DNA of 64,000 nucleotides from Microvirga subterranea (GTDB lineage Bacteria; Pseudomonadota; Alphaproteobacteria; Rhizobiales; Beijerinckiaceae): the NCBI RefSeq assembly GCF_003350535.1, contig NZ_QQBB01000001.1:124001-188000 (forward strand), given 5' to 3'. The first letter of the stretch is position 1, and each line of letters begins with the position of its first letter. Under the pieces are notes generated by a model that saw only the letters and a list, made by a program, of their open reading frames with translations, ran no database searches and was not told where the DNA came from. Both the position numbers and the translations under genes were made by a program. This document shows, one piece after another, positions 54,175-62,907 of the stretch.

Positions 54175-55008
54175 TCATTTCACGCGGAAACGTTCGGCGT
54201 GGATGCCGACTTCGGCCAATTGCGACAGGCTTGCGCCGGCGCCGGTCAGGGCCTCGTGCAGGCGCGCGGCCTCGATGGTGCCGGGCACGGCGATGAGTTC
54301 GGAGAGCCCGTTGGCGTCGGCGGCGCTCGCCACCACCTCGCCCCCAAGCGCCGCCACCGCCTCGTTGGCGCCCCGGTGCCAGCGCTCGAACTGAGCCGCA
54401 TAGAGCACCACGTCGCGCAGCGACGTGTCGGCGAGGGGCTTCGAGATCACGAAGACCGGCGTGCCGGCTGGGTGGTCCGGCCGCTCGATGAAGGGCAGGC
54501 GGGCGATGATCTTGGGCCGGTCCCGGTCGGCGAGCGTCCGCCACCAGGCGCCGCTGGTCGCCCCCTGGTCGATGCGGAAGATGCCGAGATCCCCGCGCGA
54601 CGAGGCCACCGCCTCGATAACGGCTGCGGCGCTCGGGTGCATCAGGTAGGGCACCGTGAAGCCGAAATGGAACCGGGCCGAGTCGCGCATAGGCGCGTCG
54701 CCCGCCGAGACGTCCGCATGAACGGAATACGGCGCCTGTACATAGGTGAAGGTCGCGATGATGACGCGCCAGATGCTCTCCACCGTGTCGAGGGGCAGGA
54801 GGCCCTGGTGGCGCTCCGCAAGAGCCCTCATCATGGAGGCCTCGCGGCCCGGCCGGAAGGCGGAGCCGGATTCGGAGGTCTTCTTCACCGAGATGAGGCG
54901 ATCGATGATGGTGCCGCGCTCCATGAGGAGCCGATGCATGGACTCGTCGATACGGTCGATTTCCTGGCGCAGCTCGGCGAGGGACGGAACGGGCGCTTCA
55001 GCGGACAT
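54175..55008 (-). CDS. Chorismate mutase (AroQ type) with C-terminal ACT/PDT-like extension
   Basis: A 277-residue protein. Residues 8-95 form an AroQ chorismate mutase (LRQEIDRIDESMHRLLMERGTIIDRLI, then KKTSESGSAFRPGREASMMRAL). Residues about 105-277 form a separate domain with a faint prephenate-dehydratase/ACT flavour (GDLGIFRIDQGATSGAWW, ADANGLSELIAVPGTIEAARLHEAL). No complete dehydratase site is seen. It supplies prephenate for the downstream hisC and tyrA. The ATG at 55008 gives the family start and leaves 143 nt to divergent metX. Confidence 0.85.
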   Translation of the reverse strand: MSAEAPVPSLAELRQEIDRIDESMHRLLMERGTIIDRLISVKKTSESGSAFRPGREASMMRALAERHQGLLPLDTVESIWRVIIATFTYVQAPYSVHADVSAGDAPMRDSARFHFGFTVPYLMHPSAAAVIEAVASSRGDLGIFRIDQGATSGAWWRTLADRDRPKIIARLPFIERPDHPAGTPVFVISKPLADTSLRDVVLYAAQFERWHRGANEAVAALGGEVVASAADANGLSELIAVPGTIEAARLHEALTGAGASLSQLAEVGIHAERFRVK

Positions 55009-55151
55009 GGGCAGCGATCCTGAACAGGGGTGCCCTTCTTTCGCAGCACCCGACCTCTCTGCCAAGTCTTCCGTGAGGCTTTATGTTCGTTGACGGCCCG
55101 GCCCGGGCGAACTACCGGTGTTCGGCAGATCGAACGCGTTCGTCAGTTTCC

Positions 55152-56321
55152 ATGTCCAGCATCTCTCTTCCCCCGGAGCCGCGCAGCCAGGTCGACGATC
55201 CGTCGAGCCTCGTGGCGCGTTTCGGCGCGGACGAGCCTCTCATGATGGACGCGGGCATTCCGCTCGGACCTTGGCAGATCGCATACCAGACCTACGGCCG
55301 GCTCAACGCCGACAAAACCAACGCGGTCCTGATCTGCCATGCTCTCACCGGCGACCAGCACGTGGCGAACGTGAGCCCCGTGACCGGCAAGCCGGGCTGG
55401 TGGACCACCATGGTTGGGCCGGGCAAGCCCGTGGACACCGACCGATTCTTCGTGATCTGCGCCAACGTGATCGGCGGCTGCATGGGAACGACGGGCCCGG
55501 CCTCCACCGATCCGGCGACCGGCCGGCCCTACGCCCTCGACTTTCCGGTCGTGACCATCCGGGACATGGTGCGGGCCCAGGCCGCGCTCATCGACCGCCT
55601 CGGCATCGAGACCCTGTTCTGCGTCGTCGGCGGCTCCATGGGGGGCATGCAGGTGCTCCAATGGGCCGCGAGCTATCCCGACCGGGTGTTCTCCGCCCTG
55701 CCGATCGCCACCGCGGCGCGGCACTCGGCGCAGAACATCGCCTTCCACGAAGTCGGACGCCAGGCCGTCATGGCCGATCCCGACTGGCGCGGAGGCCGGT
55801 ATCTCGTGGAGGGCACACGGCCCGCGAAGGGCCTCGCGGTCGCCCGCATGGGCGCGCACATCACGTATCTGTCCGAGATGGCCCTGCACCGGAAGTTCGG
55901 CCGCAACTACCAGGACCGCAATGCCCCGACCTTCTCGTTCGATGCGGATTTCCAGATCGAGAGCTACCTGCGCTACCAGGGGGTCTCGTTCGTGGAGCGC
56001 TTCGATGCCAACTCCTACCTCTACGTCACGCGCGCCATGGACTATTTCGACCTGGCGGCCGAGCACGGCGGCAGCCTGGCCAAGGCCTTCAAGGGGTCGG
56101 CCACCCGGTTCTGCGTGATCTCCTTCACGTCCGACTGGCTCTTCCCGACCTCCGATTCCCGCGCCATCGTCCATGCGCTCAATGCGGCCGCTGCATCCGT
56201 GGGCTTCGTCGAGGTCGAGAGCGACAAGGGCCACGACGCCTTCCTGCTCGACGAACCTGAGATGTTCGCCGCCGCCAAGGGCTTCATCGACGCGGCCGCG
56301 CGGGTCCGGGGGATCGCATGA
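55152..56321 (+). CDS. metX: Homoserine O-acetyltransferase (MetX)
   Basis: A 389-residue alpha/beta-hydrolase-type acyltransferase with the nucleophile elbow GGSMGGMQ, the acid Asp in TSDWLFPT and the base His in DKGHDAFL. Other family blocks are [12 protein letters not shown] and [12 protein letters not shown]. It uses acetyl-CoA (or succinyl-CoA in some lineages) to activate homoserine for methionine synthesis. The ATG at 55152 fits the family start. I looked for a SAM-II riboswitch upstream and could not identify one. metW overlaps its stop. Confidence 0.94.
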   Translation: MSSISLPPEPRSQVDDPSSLVARFGADEPLMMDAGIPLGPWQIAYQTYGRLNADKTNAVLICHALTGDQHVANVSPVTGKPGWWTTMVGPGKPVDTDRFFVICANVIGGCMGTTGPASTDPATGRPYALDFPVVTIRDMVRAQAALIDRLGIETLFCVVGGSMGGMQVLQWAASYPDRVFSALPIATAARHSAQNIAFHEVGRQAVMADPDWRGGRYLVEGTRPAKGLAVARMGAHITYLSEMALHRKFGRNYQDRNAPTFSFDADFQIESYLRYQGVSFVERFDANSYLYVTRAMDYFDLAAEHGGSLAKAFKGSATRFCVISFTSDWLFPTSDSRAIVHALNAAAASVGFVEVESDKGHDAFLLDEPEMFAAAKGFIDAAARVRGIA

Positions 56322-56962
56322 CGGCCACCGCCCTCCTCACTCCCACCGAGGATCATGCCGGCCACCGCCTCGACTTCCTGCTCGTCACCGACATGGTGGA
56401 GCCGGGCTCCCGCGTGCTCGACGTCGGCTGCGGCGATGGTTCGCTCCTGGCGCTGCTGCGCGATCGCAGGGGGGTCGACGGGCGCGGCATCGAGCTCTCC
56501 CGGGAGGGCGTGAACACGTGCCTGGCGAAAGGCCTCCCGGTGATCCAGGGCGACGCGGACACGGACCTTTCCGACTACCCGGACGATGCCTTCGACTACG
56601 TCATCCTGTCCCAGACCATCCAGGCGACCCGCCAGCCCAAGGTCGTGCTGGAAAACCTGCTGCGCATCGGCCGGCGCGCCATCGTGTCGTTCCCTAATTT
56701 CGGACACTGGAGCGTGCGTCTCGACCTCTTCCTGCGGGGCCGCATGCCGGTGACCCGGAACATGCCCTATTCCTGGTACGACACCCCCAACATCCATTTC
56801 TGCACCATCCGCGACTTCGTCGAGCTCTGCGGCGAGGTCGGGGCCGAGATGGAGAAGGCGGTGGCTCTCGACGCGGGCGGAAGCCCCGTGCGGGTGACCC
56901 TGCCGTGGTGGGCCTGGAACCTGCTCGGCCAGCAGGGCGTCTTCCTGCTCAAGCGGCGGTAA
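56318..56962 (+). CDS. metW: Methionine biosynthesis protein MetW
   Basis: A 214-residue class I methyltransferase-like protein with [15 protein letters not shown] and the MetW features [39 protein letters not shown] and [18 protein letters not shown]. It starts within the metX stop (ATGA), the standard metXW arrangement. In several bacteria MetW is needed for MetX activity and methionine synthesis. Confidence 0.95.
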   Translation: MTATALLTPTEDHAGHRLDFLLVTDMVEPGSRVLDVGCGDGSLLALLRDRRGVDGRGIELSREGVNTCLAKGLPVIQGDADTDLSDYPDDAFDYVILSQTIQATRQPKVVLENLLRIGRRAIVSFPNFGHWSVRLDLFLRGRMPVTRNMPYSWYDTPNIHFCTIRDFVELCGEVGAEMEKAVALDAGGSPVRVTLPWWAWNLLGQQGVFLLKRR

Positions 56963-56992
56963 GCAGCCAGCCGACTCCCTCCGGAAAGGCGC

Positions 56993-57016
56993 TTGACCTT
57001 CCCACCGTAGGAAGGT
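56993..57016 (+). promoter_or_regulatory. CueR-like (MerR-family) operator in a promoter
   Basis: TTGACC (-35, 56993-56998) leads into the perfect dyad ACCTTCC (56996-57002) N7 GGAAGGT (57010-57016). This is the spacer-palindrome layout bound by copper-responsive CueR. The following genes encode a copper-type HMA protein and DUF305, which fits. No merR/cueR gene is in the window. Confidence 0.75.
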
Positions 57017-57055
57017 CCATGAAGGTCGGGACCTGACAGAATGAGGGTACCGACC

Positions 57056-57268
57056 ATGTATGTCATTCACGTTCCCGACATGAAATGCGGCGGCTGTCTT
57101 GGTGCCGTGACGCGAGCGATCCGAACCGTCGACGAAGCCGCCCGGGTGGAGGCTGATCTGGAGCGGCGCGAGATCAGGGTGTCGTCCGGCGAGACCGAAG
57201 CGGCGATCCTGCAGGTGGTGCGCGAAGCCGGCTATCAGGCCGAGCCGACATCGGCCCCCGCTCTTTAG
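57056..57268 (+). CDS. copZ: Heavy-metal-associated (HMA) copper chaperone-like protein
   Basis: A 70-residue HMA domain protein with the metal motif MKCGGC (Cys11, Cys14 when started at 57056). It would bind Cu(I) in the cytoplasm and hand it to a P-type ATPase. An ATG at 57041 adds five residues. The CueR-like operator 40-60 nt upstream and the downstream DUF305 gene support a copper role; CopZ is named by analogy. Confidence 0.8.
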   Translation: MYVIHVPDMKCGGCLGAVTRAIRTVDEAARVEADLERREIRVSSGETEAAILQVVREAGYQAEPTSAPAL

Positions 57269-57307
57269 GAGCGCCGGCCCTTGTTCTCGAAATCCTGGAG
57301 AGTTCCG

Positions 57308-57688
57308 ATGACAATTCGCCTTCTGGCCCTCATGGCCGCAATCGCCGCTCCGTCGCTCGCCGCCGCCCAAGGCGCCCACCACGGCGGGCATTCGGGCCAT
57401 TCCATGCCGGCCCCTTCAGCTCCGGCGGCCGATACGCCGGCTACGAAGGCCTACCGCGATGCGAATGCCAAGATGCACCGCAACATGGACATCCCGTTCT
57501 CGAACGACGCCGACGTCGATTTCGTGCGCGGGATGATTCCTCACCATCAAGGAGCCATCGACATGGCGAAGGTGCTCCTGGAGCACGGCAAGGACGAGCA
57601 GGCCCGCAAATGGGCCGCCGACGTGATCCGCGAACAGGAGCGGGAAATCGCCGAAATGCAGGCCTGGCTCAAGAAGCGGGGCCTCTGA
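57308..57688 (+). CDS. DUF305 exported protein (CopM-like)
   Basis: A 126-residue protein with a signal peptide (MTIRLLALMAAIAAPSLAAAQG), then a His/Met-rich stretch (HHGGHSGHSMPAP) and a DUF305 four-helix domain. The domain has VDFVRGMIPHHQGAIDMAKVLLEHGKD. His and Met clusters and the family link to CopM suggest periplasmic copper binding. It follows the HMA gene by 39 nt, probably in one copper-induced transcript. Confidence 0.85.
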   Translation: MTIRLLALMAAIAAPSLAAAQGAHHGGHSGHSMPAPSAPAADTPATKAYRDANAKMHRNMDIPFSNDADVDFVRGMIPHHQGAIDMAKVLLEHGKDEQARKWAADVIREQEREIAEMQAWLKKRGL

Positions 57689-57707
57689 ACCTCTCCCGGC
57701 GATCGCC

Positions 57708-58640
57708 TCAGCGGTCGCCGGACGACAGGGGATGCAGGTCCCGCACCATGCTCTTCAGGCGCTCGTCGAGGACATGGGTATAGATCTGCGTCGTCGAGAT
57801 GTCGGAATGGCCGAGAAGCTCCTGCACGATGCGCAGGTCCGCGCCGTTCTGGAGCAGATGGCTCGCGAAGGCGTGTCGCAGCACGTGCGGGCTGACCTTG
57901 TCGGACCGGAGTCCGGCCGCGCCGGCAACCGCCTTCAGATCCCGGGCAAAGGCCTGGCGCGTCAGGTGGCCGCTCTCGCTGTCGGCCGGAAAGAGCCAGG
58001 GCCCCATCGTCTTCCCCTGCTGCTCCAGCGCCGCCAGATAGGCGGCGGCCGCCTCCTTGGCGGCATCCGTCAGCGGAACCAGGCGCTCCTTCGCGCCCTT
58101 GCCGCGCACGACGAGGAAGCGCTCCCGGGTCTTGGCCGCGCTGCGGGGCAGCGCGATGAGCTCAGAGACGCGCAGGCCGGTGGCGTAGAGGAGTTCGAGC
58201 AGGCAGGCCATTCGCAGGGCCTTGAGGCGCTCGCCCGGCGCGGCCTCCGGATTAGCGGCGCCCTCATGGGCCACCTGGAGGAGCTTGTCGACCTGATCGA
58301 CCGACAGGACCTTGGGCAGCGCACGGCCCCGCTTCGGCGCCGAGACCGCCGCGGTCGGATCGGCCGGGGCATAGCCTTCCACGTAAAGGAACTTGTGGAA
58401 CTGGCGCACGGCGGAGAGCCGGCGCGCCGCCGAGGTGGCCTTGAGGCCCCGCTCCTCGAGGCTCGCCATGAAGCCGCGCACCGTCGTGGAGCTCGCCACA
58501 TCGGGGGAGGCTCCAGCCTCGGTCAGGTAGGCCAGGTAATCCTCGAGATCGCGCCGATAGGCATCGAGCGTGTTCTTCGAGGCGCCGCGCTCGGCGGCGA
58601 GCATGTCGAGGAAGAGGCTGGCGTGGCGGGCGCCGCTCAT
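57708..58640 (-). CDS. xerD: Site-specific tyrosine recombinase XerD
   Basis: A 310-residue tyrosine recombinase. An N-terminal SAM-like core-binding domain (1-100) is followed by the catalytic domain with ATGLRVSEL (Arg), KGAKERLVPL (Lys), HVLRHAFASHLL (His, Arg), LGHSDISTTQIYTHV (His, Tyr). It resolves chromosome dimers at dif with XerC. Its position facing aroK is the conserved Rhizobiales location, so it is the housekeeping enzyme rather than a phage or integron integrase. It overlaps the small upstream gene by 4 bp. Confidence 0.93.
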   Translation of the reverse strand: MSGARHASLFLDMLAAERGASKNTLDAYRRDLEDYLAYLTEAGASPDVASSTTVRGFMASLEERGLKATSAARRLSAVRQFHKFLYVEGYAPADPTAAVSAPKRGRALPKVLSVDQVDKLLQVAHEGAANPEAAPGERLKALRMACLLELLYATGLRVSELIALPRSAAKTRERFLVVRGKGAKERLVPLTDAAKEAAAAYLAALEQQGKTMGPWLFPADSESGHLTRQAFARDLKAVAGAAGLRSDKVSPHVLRHAFASHLLQNGADLRIVQELLGHSDISTTQIYTHVLDERLKSMVRDLHPLSSGDR

Positions 58641-58786
58641 GAGGAGGCGGGCAGGCGATTGCTCGGGATCGGGACCGTGATCTCCCGCGGCTGCGGCTCG
58701 ACGAGGGTTGCCAAGGCGAACATGGCCGCAAAACCGAGACCGGCCAGAACGGCGACGACGATGAGGAACCGGAAGAGTGTCGGCAC
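58637..58786 (-). CDS. Small membrane protein upstream of xerD (49 aa)
   Basis: A short protein with one membrane segment (FRFLIVVAVLAGLGFAAMFALATLVEP) and a C-terminal PREITVPIP stretch. Its stop overlaps the xerD start (ATGA), so translation is coupled. I recall similar short proteins before xerD in other Rhizobiales. The start is probably GTG at 58786 (VPTLFRFL); an ATG at 58822 would add 12 residues. The function is unknown. Confidence 0.72.
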   Translation of the reverse strand: MPTLFRFLIVVAVLAGLGFAAMFALATLVEPQPREITVPIPSNRLPASS

Positions 58787-58927
58787 TGGGACGGAAGCCT
58801 TTCGAAACGCTTCCCGGTACAACCATGCATGGGCCCTGAAGGCAAGCCCTTCCCCAGCGCAAGTTCCGGTGGGTGCTTAGGATAACGCCCTTGTGACACG
58901 GCCCCGACGCCATGCTAGGACTGACGC

Positions 58928-59578
58928 ATGAACAATATCAGCCGCTTCAATTCGCTCGATGAAGACGGCGGGCAGGACACAGGAAGCCGTGGCGGCCATC
59001 CGATCAGCCGCCGGCTCGGCGTGCGATCCATCGTGCTCGTCGGCCTCATGGGCGCCGGGAAAAGTACCGTGGGCCGCAGGCTTGCGCAGAAACTCGGCCT
59101 GCCGTTCCGCGACGCCGACAACGAGATCGAGGCTGCGGCCGGGATGTCGATCCCGGACATTTTCGCGATCCACGGCGAGGCGCATTTCCGGGACGGCGAG
59201 CGGCGCGTGATCGCCCGGCTCCTGCAGGAGGGGCCGATGGTGCTCGCCACCGGCGGCGGCGCCTTCATGAACGAGGAGACCCGCGTCCGGGTCGCCGAGA
59301 ACGGCATCTCGATCTGGCTCCGGGCCGATCTCGACGTGCTGATGCGCCGTGTGCGCAAGCGCGCCACCCGCCCCCTGCTCCAGAACCCGGATCCGGAGGG
59401 CACCATGCGCCAGCTCATGGACAAGCGCCATCCGGTCTATGCCCAGGCCAACCTGACGGTGGAGTCCCACGAGGGGCCCCACGACCGGGTCGTGGCCGAG
59501 ATCATCAAGGCCCTCTCCGAGTGGCTCGACAAAGACGGGAGATCCCCCATTGAACGGCGCAGCGGCCAGAATGCCTGA
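58928..59578 (+). CDS. aroK: Shikimate kinase
   Basis: A 216-residue kinase with Walker A GLMGAGKST, shikimate-binding DADNEIE and ATGGGAF, and RATRPLL in the lid. The N-terminal 30 residues are an extension not found in E. coli AroK. It phosphorylates shikimate with ATP. It overlaps aroB, with which it forms the conserved aroKB-corC operon, and is divergent from the xerD pair. Confidence 0.94.
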   Translation: MNNISRFNSLDEDGGQDTGSRGGHPISRRLGVRSIVLVGLMGAGKSTVGRRLAQKLGLPFRDADNEIEAAAGMSIPDIFAIHGEAHFRDGERRVIARLLQEGPMVLATGGGAFMNEETRVRVAENGISIWLRADLDVLMRRVRKRATRPLLQNPDPEGTMRQLMDKRHPVYAQANLTVESHEGPHDRVVAEIIKALSEWLDKDGRSPIERRSGQNA

Positions 59579-60698
59579 GGCATCCGCCATCACGGTTCCG
59601 GTGCCTCTCGGCGACAGGGCCTACGACATCCATGTCGGGCGTGGCCTCCTGGGCGAGGCGGGACGACGCATCGCGGCGCTCGGCGCCCGCGCGGCCGCCA
59701 TCGTGACGGACGAGAACGTCGGTCCCCTCTACGCTGCCGCGCTCGCGGCCTCCCTCGAGCAGAACGGGCTGCGCACCGCCACCATCGCCCTGCCGCCGGG
59801 CGAGGCGACGAAATCCTACGCCTCCCTCGAACGGGTCTGCGACGCGGTTCTCGCGGCGAAGATCGAGCGGGGTGATCTCGTGGTGGCCCTGGGCGGCGGC
59901 GTCGTCGGCGACCTCGCCGGCTTCGCGGCGGCGGTCGTGCGCCGGGGCGTGCGCTTCGTCCAGATCCCCACCACCCTCCTGTCGCAGGTCGACTCTTCCG
60001 TTGGCGGCAAGACGGGCATCAATTCCCGCCACGGCAAGAACCTCGTCGGGGCGTTCCACCAGCCGAGCCTTGTCCTCGCCGACACGGGGCTGCTGGACAG
60101 CCTGCCCCTTCGCGAGATGCGCGCCGGCTATGCCGAGGTGGTGAAATACGGCCTGATCGACGATCCGGCCTTCTTCGACTGGTGCGAGAAGAACTGGCGT
60201 GGCGTCTTCGCCGGCGGCCCCGAGCGGGACGAGGCCGTGGCGCAGAGCTGCCGGTCCAAGGCGGCCGTCGTAGTCCGCGACGAGCGGGAGGACGGGGACC
60301 GGGCGCTGCTCAATCTCGGCCATACCTTCGGCCATGCGCTGGAGCGCATCACCCGCTACGACTCCGCGCGCCTCGTTCATGGGGAGGGCGTCGCCATAGG
60401 GCTCGCCCAGGCCTTCCGCTTCTCGGCGGCGCTGGGCCTGTGCGACGAGGCGGATGCCCGCCGGGTCGAGGCGCATCTTGCCGCTGTGGGCCTTCCGACA
60501 CGCCTGAGCCAGGTTCCCGGCGGGTACGGAACCGTCGACGACATTCTTGAAGCCATGGCGCAGGACAAGAAGGTGAAGGGCGGCGCCCTCACCTTCATCC
60601 TGGTCCGCGGCATCGGGCAGAGCTTCATCGCCCGCGACGTCCCGGTCGACCGCGTCCGCGCCTTCCTGCAGGATGAGATCACCCCGTCACGACCATGA
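59571..60698 (+). CDS. aroB: 3-Dehydroquinate synthase
   Basis: A 375-residue NAD- and metal-dependent enzyme. GGGVVGDLAGFAAA, PTTLLSQVDSSVGGKTGIN and LGHTFGHALE (metal His) are diagnostic. It catalyses the second step of the shikimate pathway. The ATG at 59571 overlaps aroK by 8 bp; a TTG at 59550 is also in frame. Its stop overlaps corC (ATGA). Confidence 0.95.
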   Translation: MPEASAITVPVPLGDRAYDIHVGRGLLGEAGRRIAALGARAAAIVTDENVGPLYAAALAASLEQNGLRTATIALPPGEATKSYASLERVCDAVLAAKIERGDLVVALGGGVVGDLAGFAAAVVRRGVRFVQIPTTLLSQVDSSVGGKTGINSRHGKNLVGAFHQPSLVLADTGLLDSLPLREMRAGYAEVVKYGLIDDPAFFDWCEKNWRGVFAGGPERDEAVAQSCRSKAAVVVRDEREDGDRALLNLGHTFGHALERITRYDSARLVHGEGVAIGLAQAFRFSAALGLCDEADARRVEAHLAAVGLPTRLSQVPGGYGTVDDILEAMAQDKKVKGGALTFILVRGIGQSFIARDVPVDRVRAFLQDEITPSRP

Positions 60699-62026
60699 TT
60701 GAAGATTCCTCCGCCGATCTCTGGTTTGCCGCTCTCGTGGTGGTCTTCTGCCTGCTCCTGTCTGCCTTCTTCTCGGCCAGCGAGACGGCGTTCACGGGCG
60801 CATCCCGCTCCCGCATGCTGGTCCTGGAAAAGGGCGGCGACACCCGCGCAAAGCTGGTGAACCGCCTGCTCCAGATGCGCGAGCGCTTCATCGGCACGGT
60901 CCTGATCGGCAACAACATCGTCAATATCGGCGTCTCGGCCTTCGCCACCAGCGTGCTCGTGGCCCTGTTCGGCGACGGAGGCGCGCTCTACGCCACCATC
61001 ATCATGTCGGTGCTCGTCATCATCTTCGCGGAGGTGATGCCGAAGACGATCGCGATCTCGTCTCCCGATACGGTGTCGCTCGCCATGTCGCGGCCGATGA
61101 CCTGGGTCGTGGCCGTCATCGGGCCGCTAGCGCTCGCCATCGAGCGGCTCGTGCGCCTCATGCTGCTGCCCTTCGGCATCCGCATCGGCGAGAACACCCC
61201 GATCCTCTCGGCCTCGGAGGAGATCCGCGGCCAGCTCGACCTCCTTCACAAGGAAGGCGGCGTCGCCAAGATCGAGCGCGATATGCTCGGCGGCCTCCTC
61301 GACCTCGAAGACCTGACCGTCTCCGAGGTGATGGTCCATCGCACCAAGATGCGCACCATCAACGCCGACCTCTCGTCGGAGGAGATCGTGCGCGAGGTCC
61401 TGTCCTCGCCCTATACGCGCATGCCGCTCTGGCGCGGCAGCCAGGAGAACATCGTCGGCGTCCTGCACGCCAAGGACCTGCTGCGCGCGCTCGACGCGGT
61501 CGGCGGCGACGCCAGCGCCCTGAAGGTCGAGGCCATCGCGCTGGAAACCTGGTTCGTGCCGGACACGACCTCGCTCCGCGACCAGCTGAAGGCGTTCCTC
61601 GCCAAGAAGACCCACTTCGCCCTCGTGGTCGACGAGTACGGCGAGGTGATGGGCCTCGTGACCCTCGAGGATATCCTCGAGGAGATCGTCGGCGACATCA
61701 AGGACGAGCACGACCTGTCGGTGCAGGGCGTTCGTCCGCAGCCGAACGGGTCGGTGAACGTGGACGGATCGGTGCCGATCCGCGATCTCAACCGGGCCAT
61801 GGACTGGAACCTGCCCGACGAGGAGGCCACCACCATTGCGGGCCTCGTGATCCATGAGGCGCAGGCCATTCCCGACACGGGCCAGATCTTCACCTTCCAC
61901 GGCTTCCGGTTCCAGGTGCTGCGCAAGTCGCGCAACCGGATCACGGCGCTCAGGATCACGCCGCTGGCGATCGCCCGGAAGCTGGATGAGGCTCAGCTTT
62001 CAGGAAAGCGGCGAGCGCCGCGTTGA
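60695..62026 (+). CDS. HlyC/CorC family protein (DUF21-CBS-CorC)
   Basis: A 443-residue membrane protein. The DUF21 domain with four hydrophobic segments (about 10-180, LSAFFSASETAFTGASRSRM, IGNNIVNI) is followed by a CBS pair (about 205-330) with VSEVMVHRTKMRTI and MGLVTLEDILEEIVGDIKDEHD. A CorC/HlyC C-terminal domain ends it. Relatives export Mg2+ or Co2+; hemolysin is an outdated label. Its 3' end overlaps the convergent hydrolase gene by 71 bp. Confidence 0.92.
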   Translation: MIEDSSADLWFAALVVVFCLLLSAFFSASETAFTGASRSRMLVLEKGGDTRAKLVNRLLQMRERFIGTVLIGNNIVNIGVSAFATSVLVALFGDGGALYATIIMSVLVIIFAEVMPKTIAISSPDTVSLAMSRPMTWVVAVIGPLALAIERLVRLMLLPFGIRIGENTPILSASEEIRGQLDLLHKEGGVAKIERDMLGGLLDLEDLTVSEVMVHRTKMRTINADLSSEEIVREVLSSPYTRMPLWRGSQENIVGVLHAKDLLRALDAVGGDASALKVEAIALETWFVPDTTSLRDQLKAFLAKKTHFALVVDEYGEVMGLVTLEDILEEIVGDIKDEHDLSVQGVRPQPNGSVNVDGSVPIRDLNRAMDWNLPDEEATTIAGLVIHEAQAIPDTGQIFTFHGFRFQVLRKSRNRITALRITPLAIARKLDEAQLSGKRRAPR

Positions 62027-62885
62027 CGGCCGGCGCCTCCTCGAGCTGCACCCAGTGGGAGGCGCGGTCGAACCCGAGGAACTGACCCTCGTCGCAGAGC
62101 GACAGGCTCTCGTCCGCCAGCCCCTTCTCGAGGAAGCGGTCGCGCAGCCCCCAGATGACGAGCGCGGGGACATGCACGCGCGGGTCGTCGAGCTGCGACC
62201 TGAGGGGAAGAGCCCGGTACCAGTTGAGCATGGCCGTCAGGGCTCCCGGCTCCGCCCAGGCCTGCCGGTAGCGCTCCAGATCATCCGGCGAGAAGACGTT
62301 CTGCTGGCTGCTCCCGGTCAGGGCCTGCCGCATCACCGTATAATCGGCAGCCGACAGAACCGCCTCCGGCATGAAGGGCAGCTGGAAGAAGCCGGCATAG
62401 AGGCTGCGCATCATCTGGGTCGGGTGACGGAGCATGTAGGCGCCGACCACTTCGGGGTGGGGCGCATTGATGATGCCGAGCCGCTCCACCCGCTCCGGGT
62501 TGCGGCTCGCGGCCTGCCAGGCGACGAGCCCGCCGAAATCGTGCCCGACGAGACGGGTCCGCGTCGACCCGAGGGCCTCGGCCAATGCCAGGACGTCCGT
62601 GGCTAGGACGTCGAGATCGTAGGCGCGGGATCCGAGGGGCTTGGCACTGAGGTTGTAGCCGCGCTGGTCCGGCGCGACGACGCGAAAGCCCGCATCCGCC
62701 AGCGGGCCGATCTGGTGGCGCCAGCCCCACCAGAAGTCCGGAAAGCCGTGCAGGAGGATGACGAGGGGGGCTTCCTCATCGCCGGCTTCGACATAGTGGA
62801 TCAGGACGCCGTTCACCTTGCGCTGCGATGCGCTCGCGGATCCCGACCAGCCGGGGATCGACAGTTTCTGGGACGCCTTGGCCAT
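61956..62885 (-). CDS. Alpha/beta hydrolase, epoxide hydrolase-like
   Basis: A 309-residue alpha/beta hydrolase. HGFPDFWWGWRHQIGPLADAG contains the oxyanion HGFP motif, GHDFGGLVAW carries an Asp nucleophile as in epoxide hydrolases and haloacetate dehalogenases, and the catalytic His lies in ASHWVQLEEAP. An epoxide hydrolase is most likely. The gene overlaps the end of the corC-type gene on the other strand by 71 bp, and both frames look genuine. Confidence 0.87.
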   Translation of the reverse strand: MAKASQKLSIPGWSGSASASQRKVNGVLIHYVEAGDEEAPLVILLHGFPDFWWGWRHQIGPLADAGFRVVAPDQRGYNLSAKPLGSRAYDLDVLATDVLALAEALGSTRTRLVGHDFGGLVAWQAASRNPERVERLGIINAPHPEVVGAYMLRHPTQMMRSLYAGFFQLPFMPEAVLSAADYTVMRQALTGSSQQNVFSPDDLERYRQAWAEPGALTAMLNWYRALPLRSQLDDPRVHVPALVIWGLRDRFLEKGLADESLSLCDEGQFLGFDRASHWVQLEEAPAVNAALAAFLKAEPHPASGRSPAA

Positions 62886-62907
62886 CGGTCACCTCGCGGG
62901 ACGGGGT

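Noticed and set aside
55009-55151. Possible SAM-II riboswitch upstream of metX
   Set aside because: The position fits alphaproteobacterial metX genes, but I could not match the conserved pseudoknot sequence. A covariance search would decide.
57708-58640. Integrase marking a mobile element
   Set aside because: It is the housekeeping XerD in its conserved position facing aroKB, with no attachment site or phage genes.
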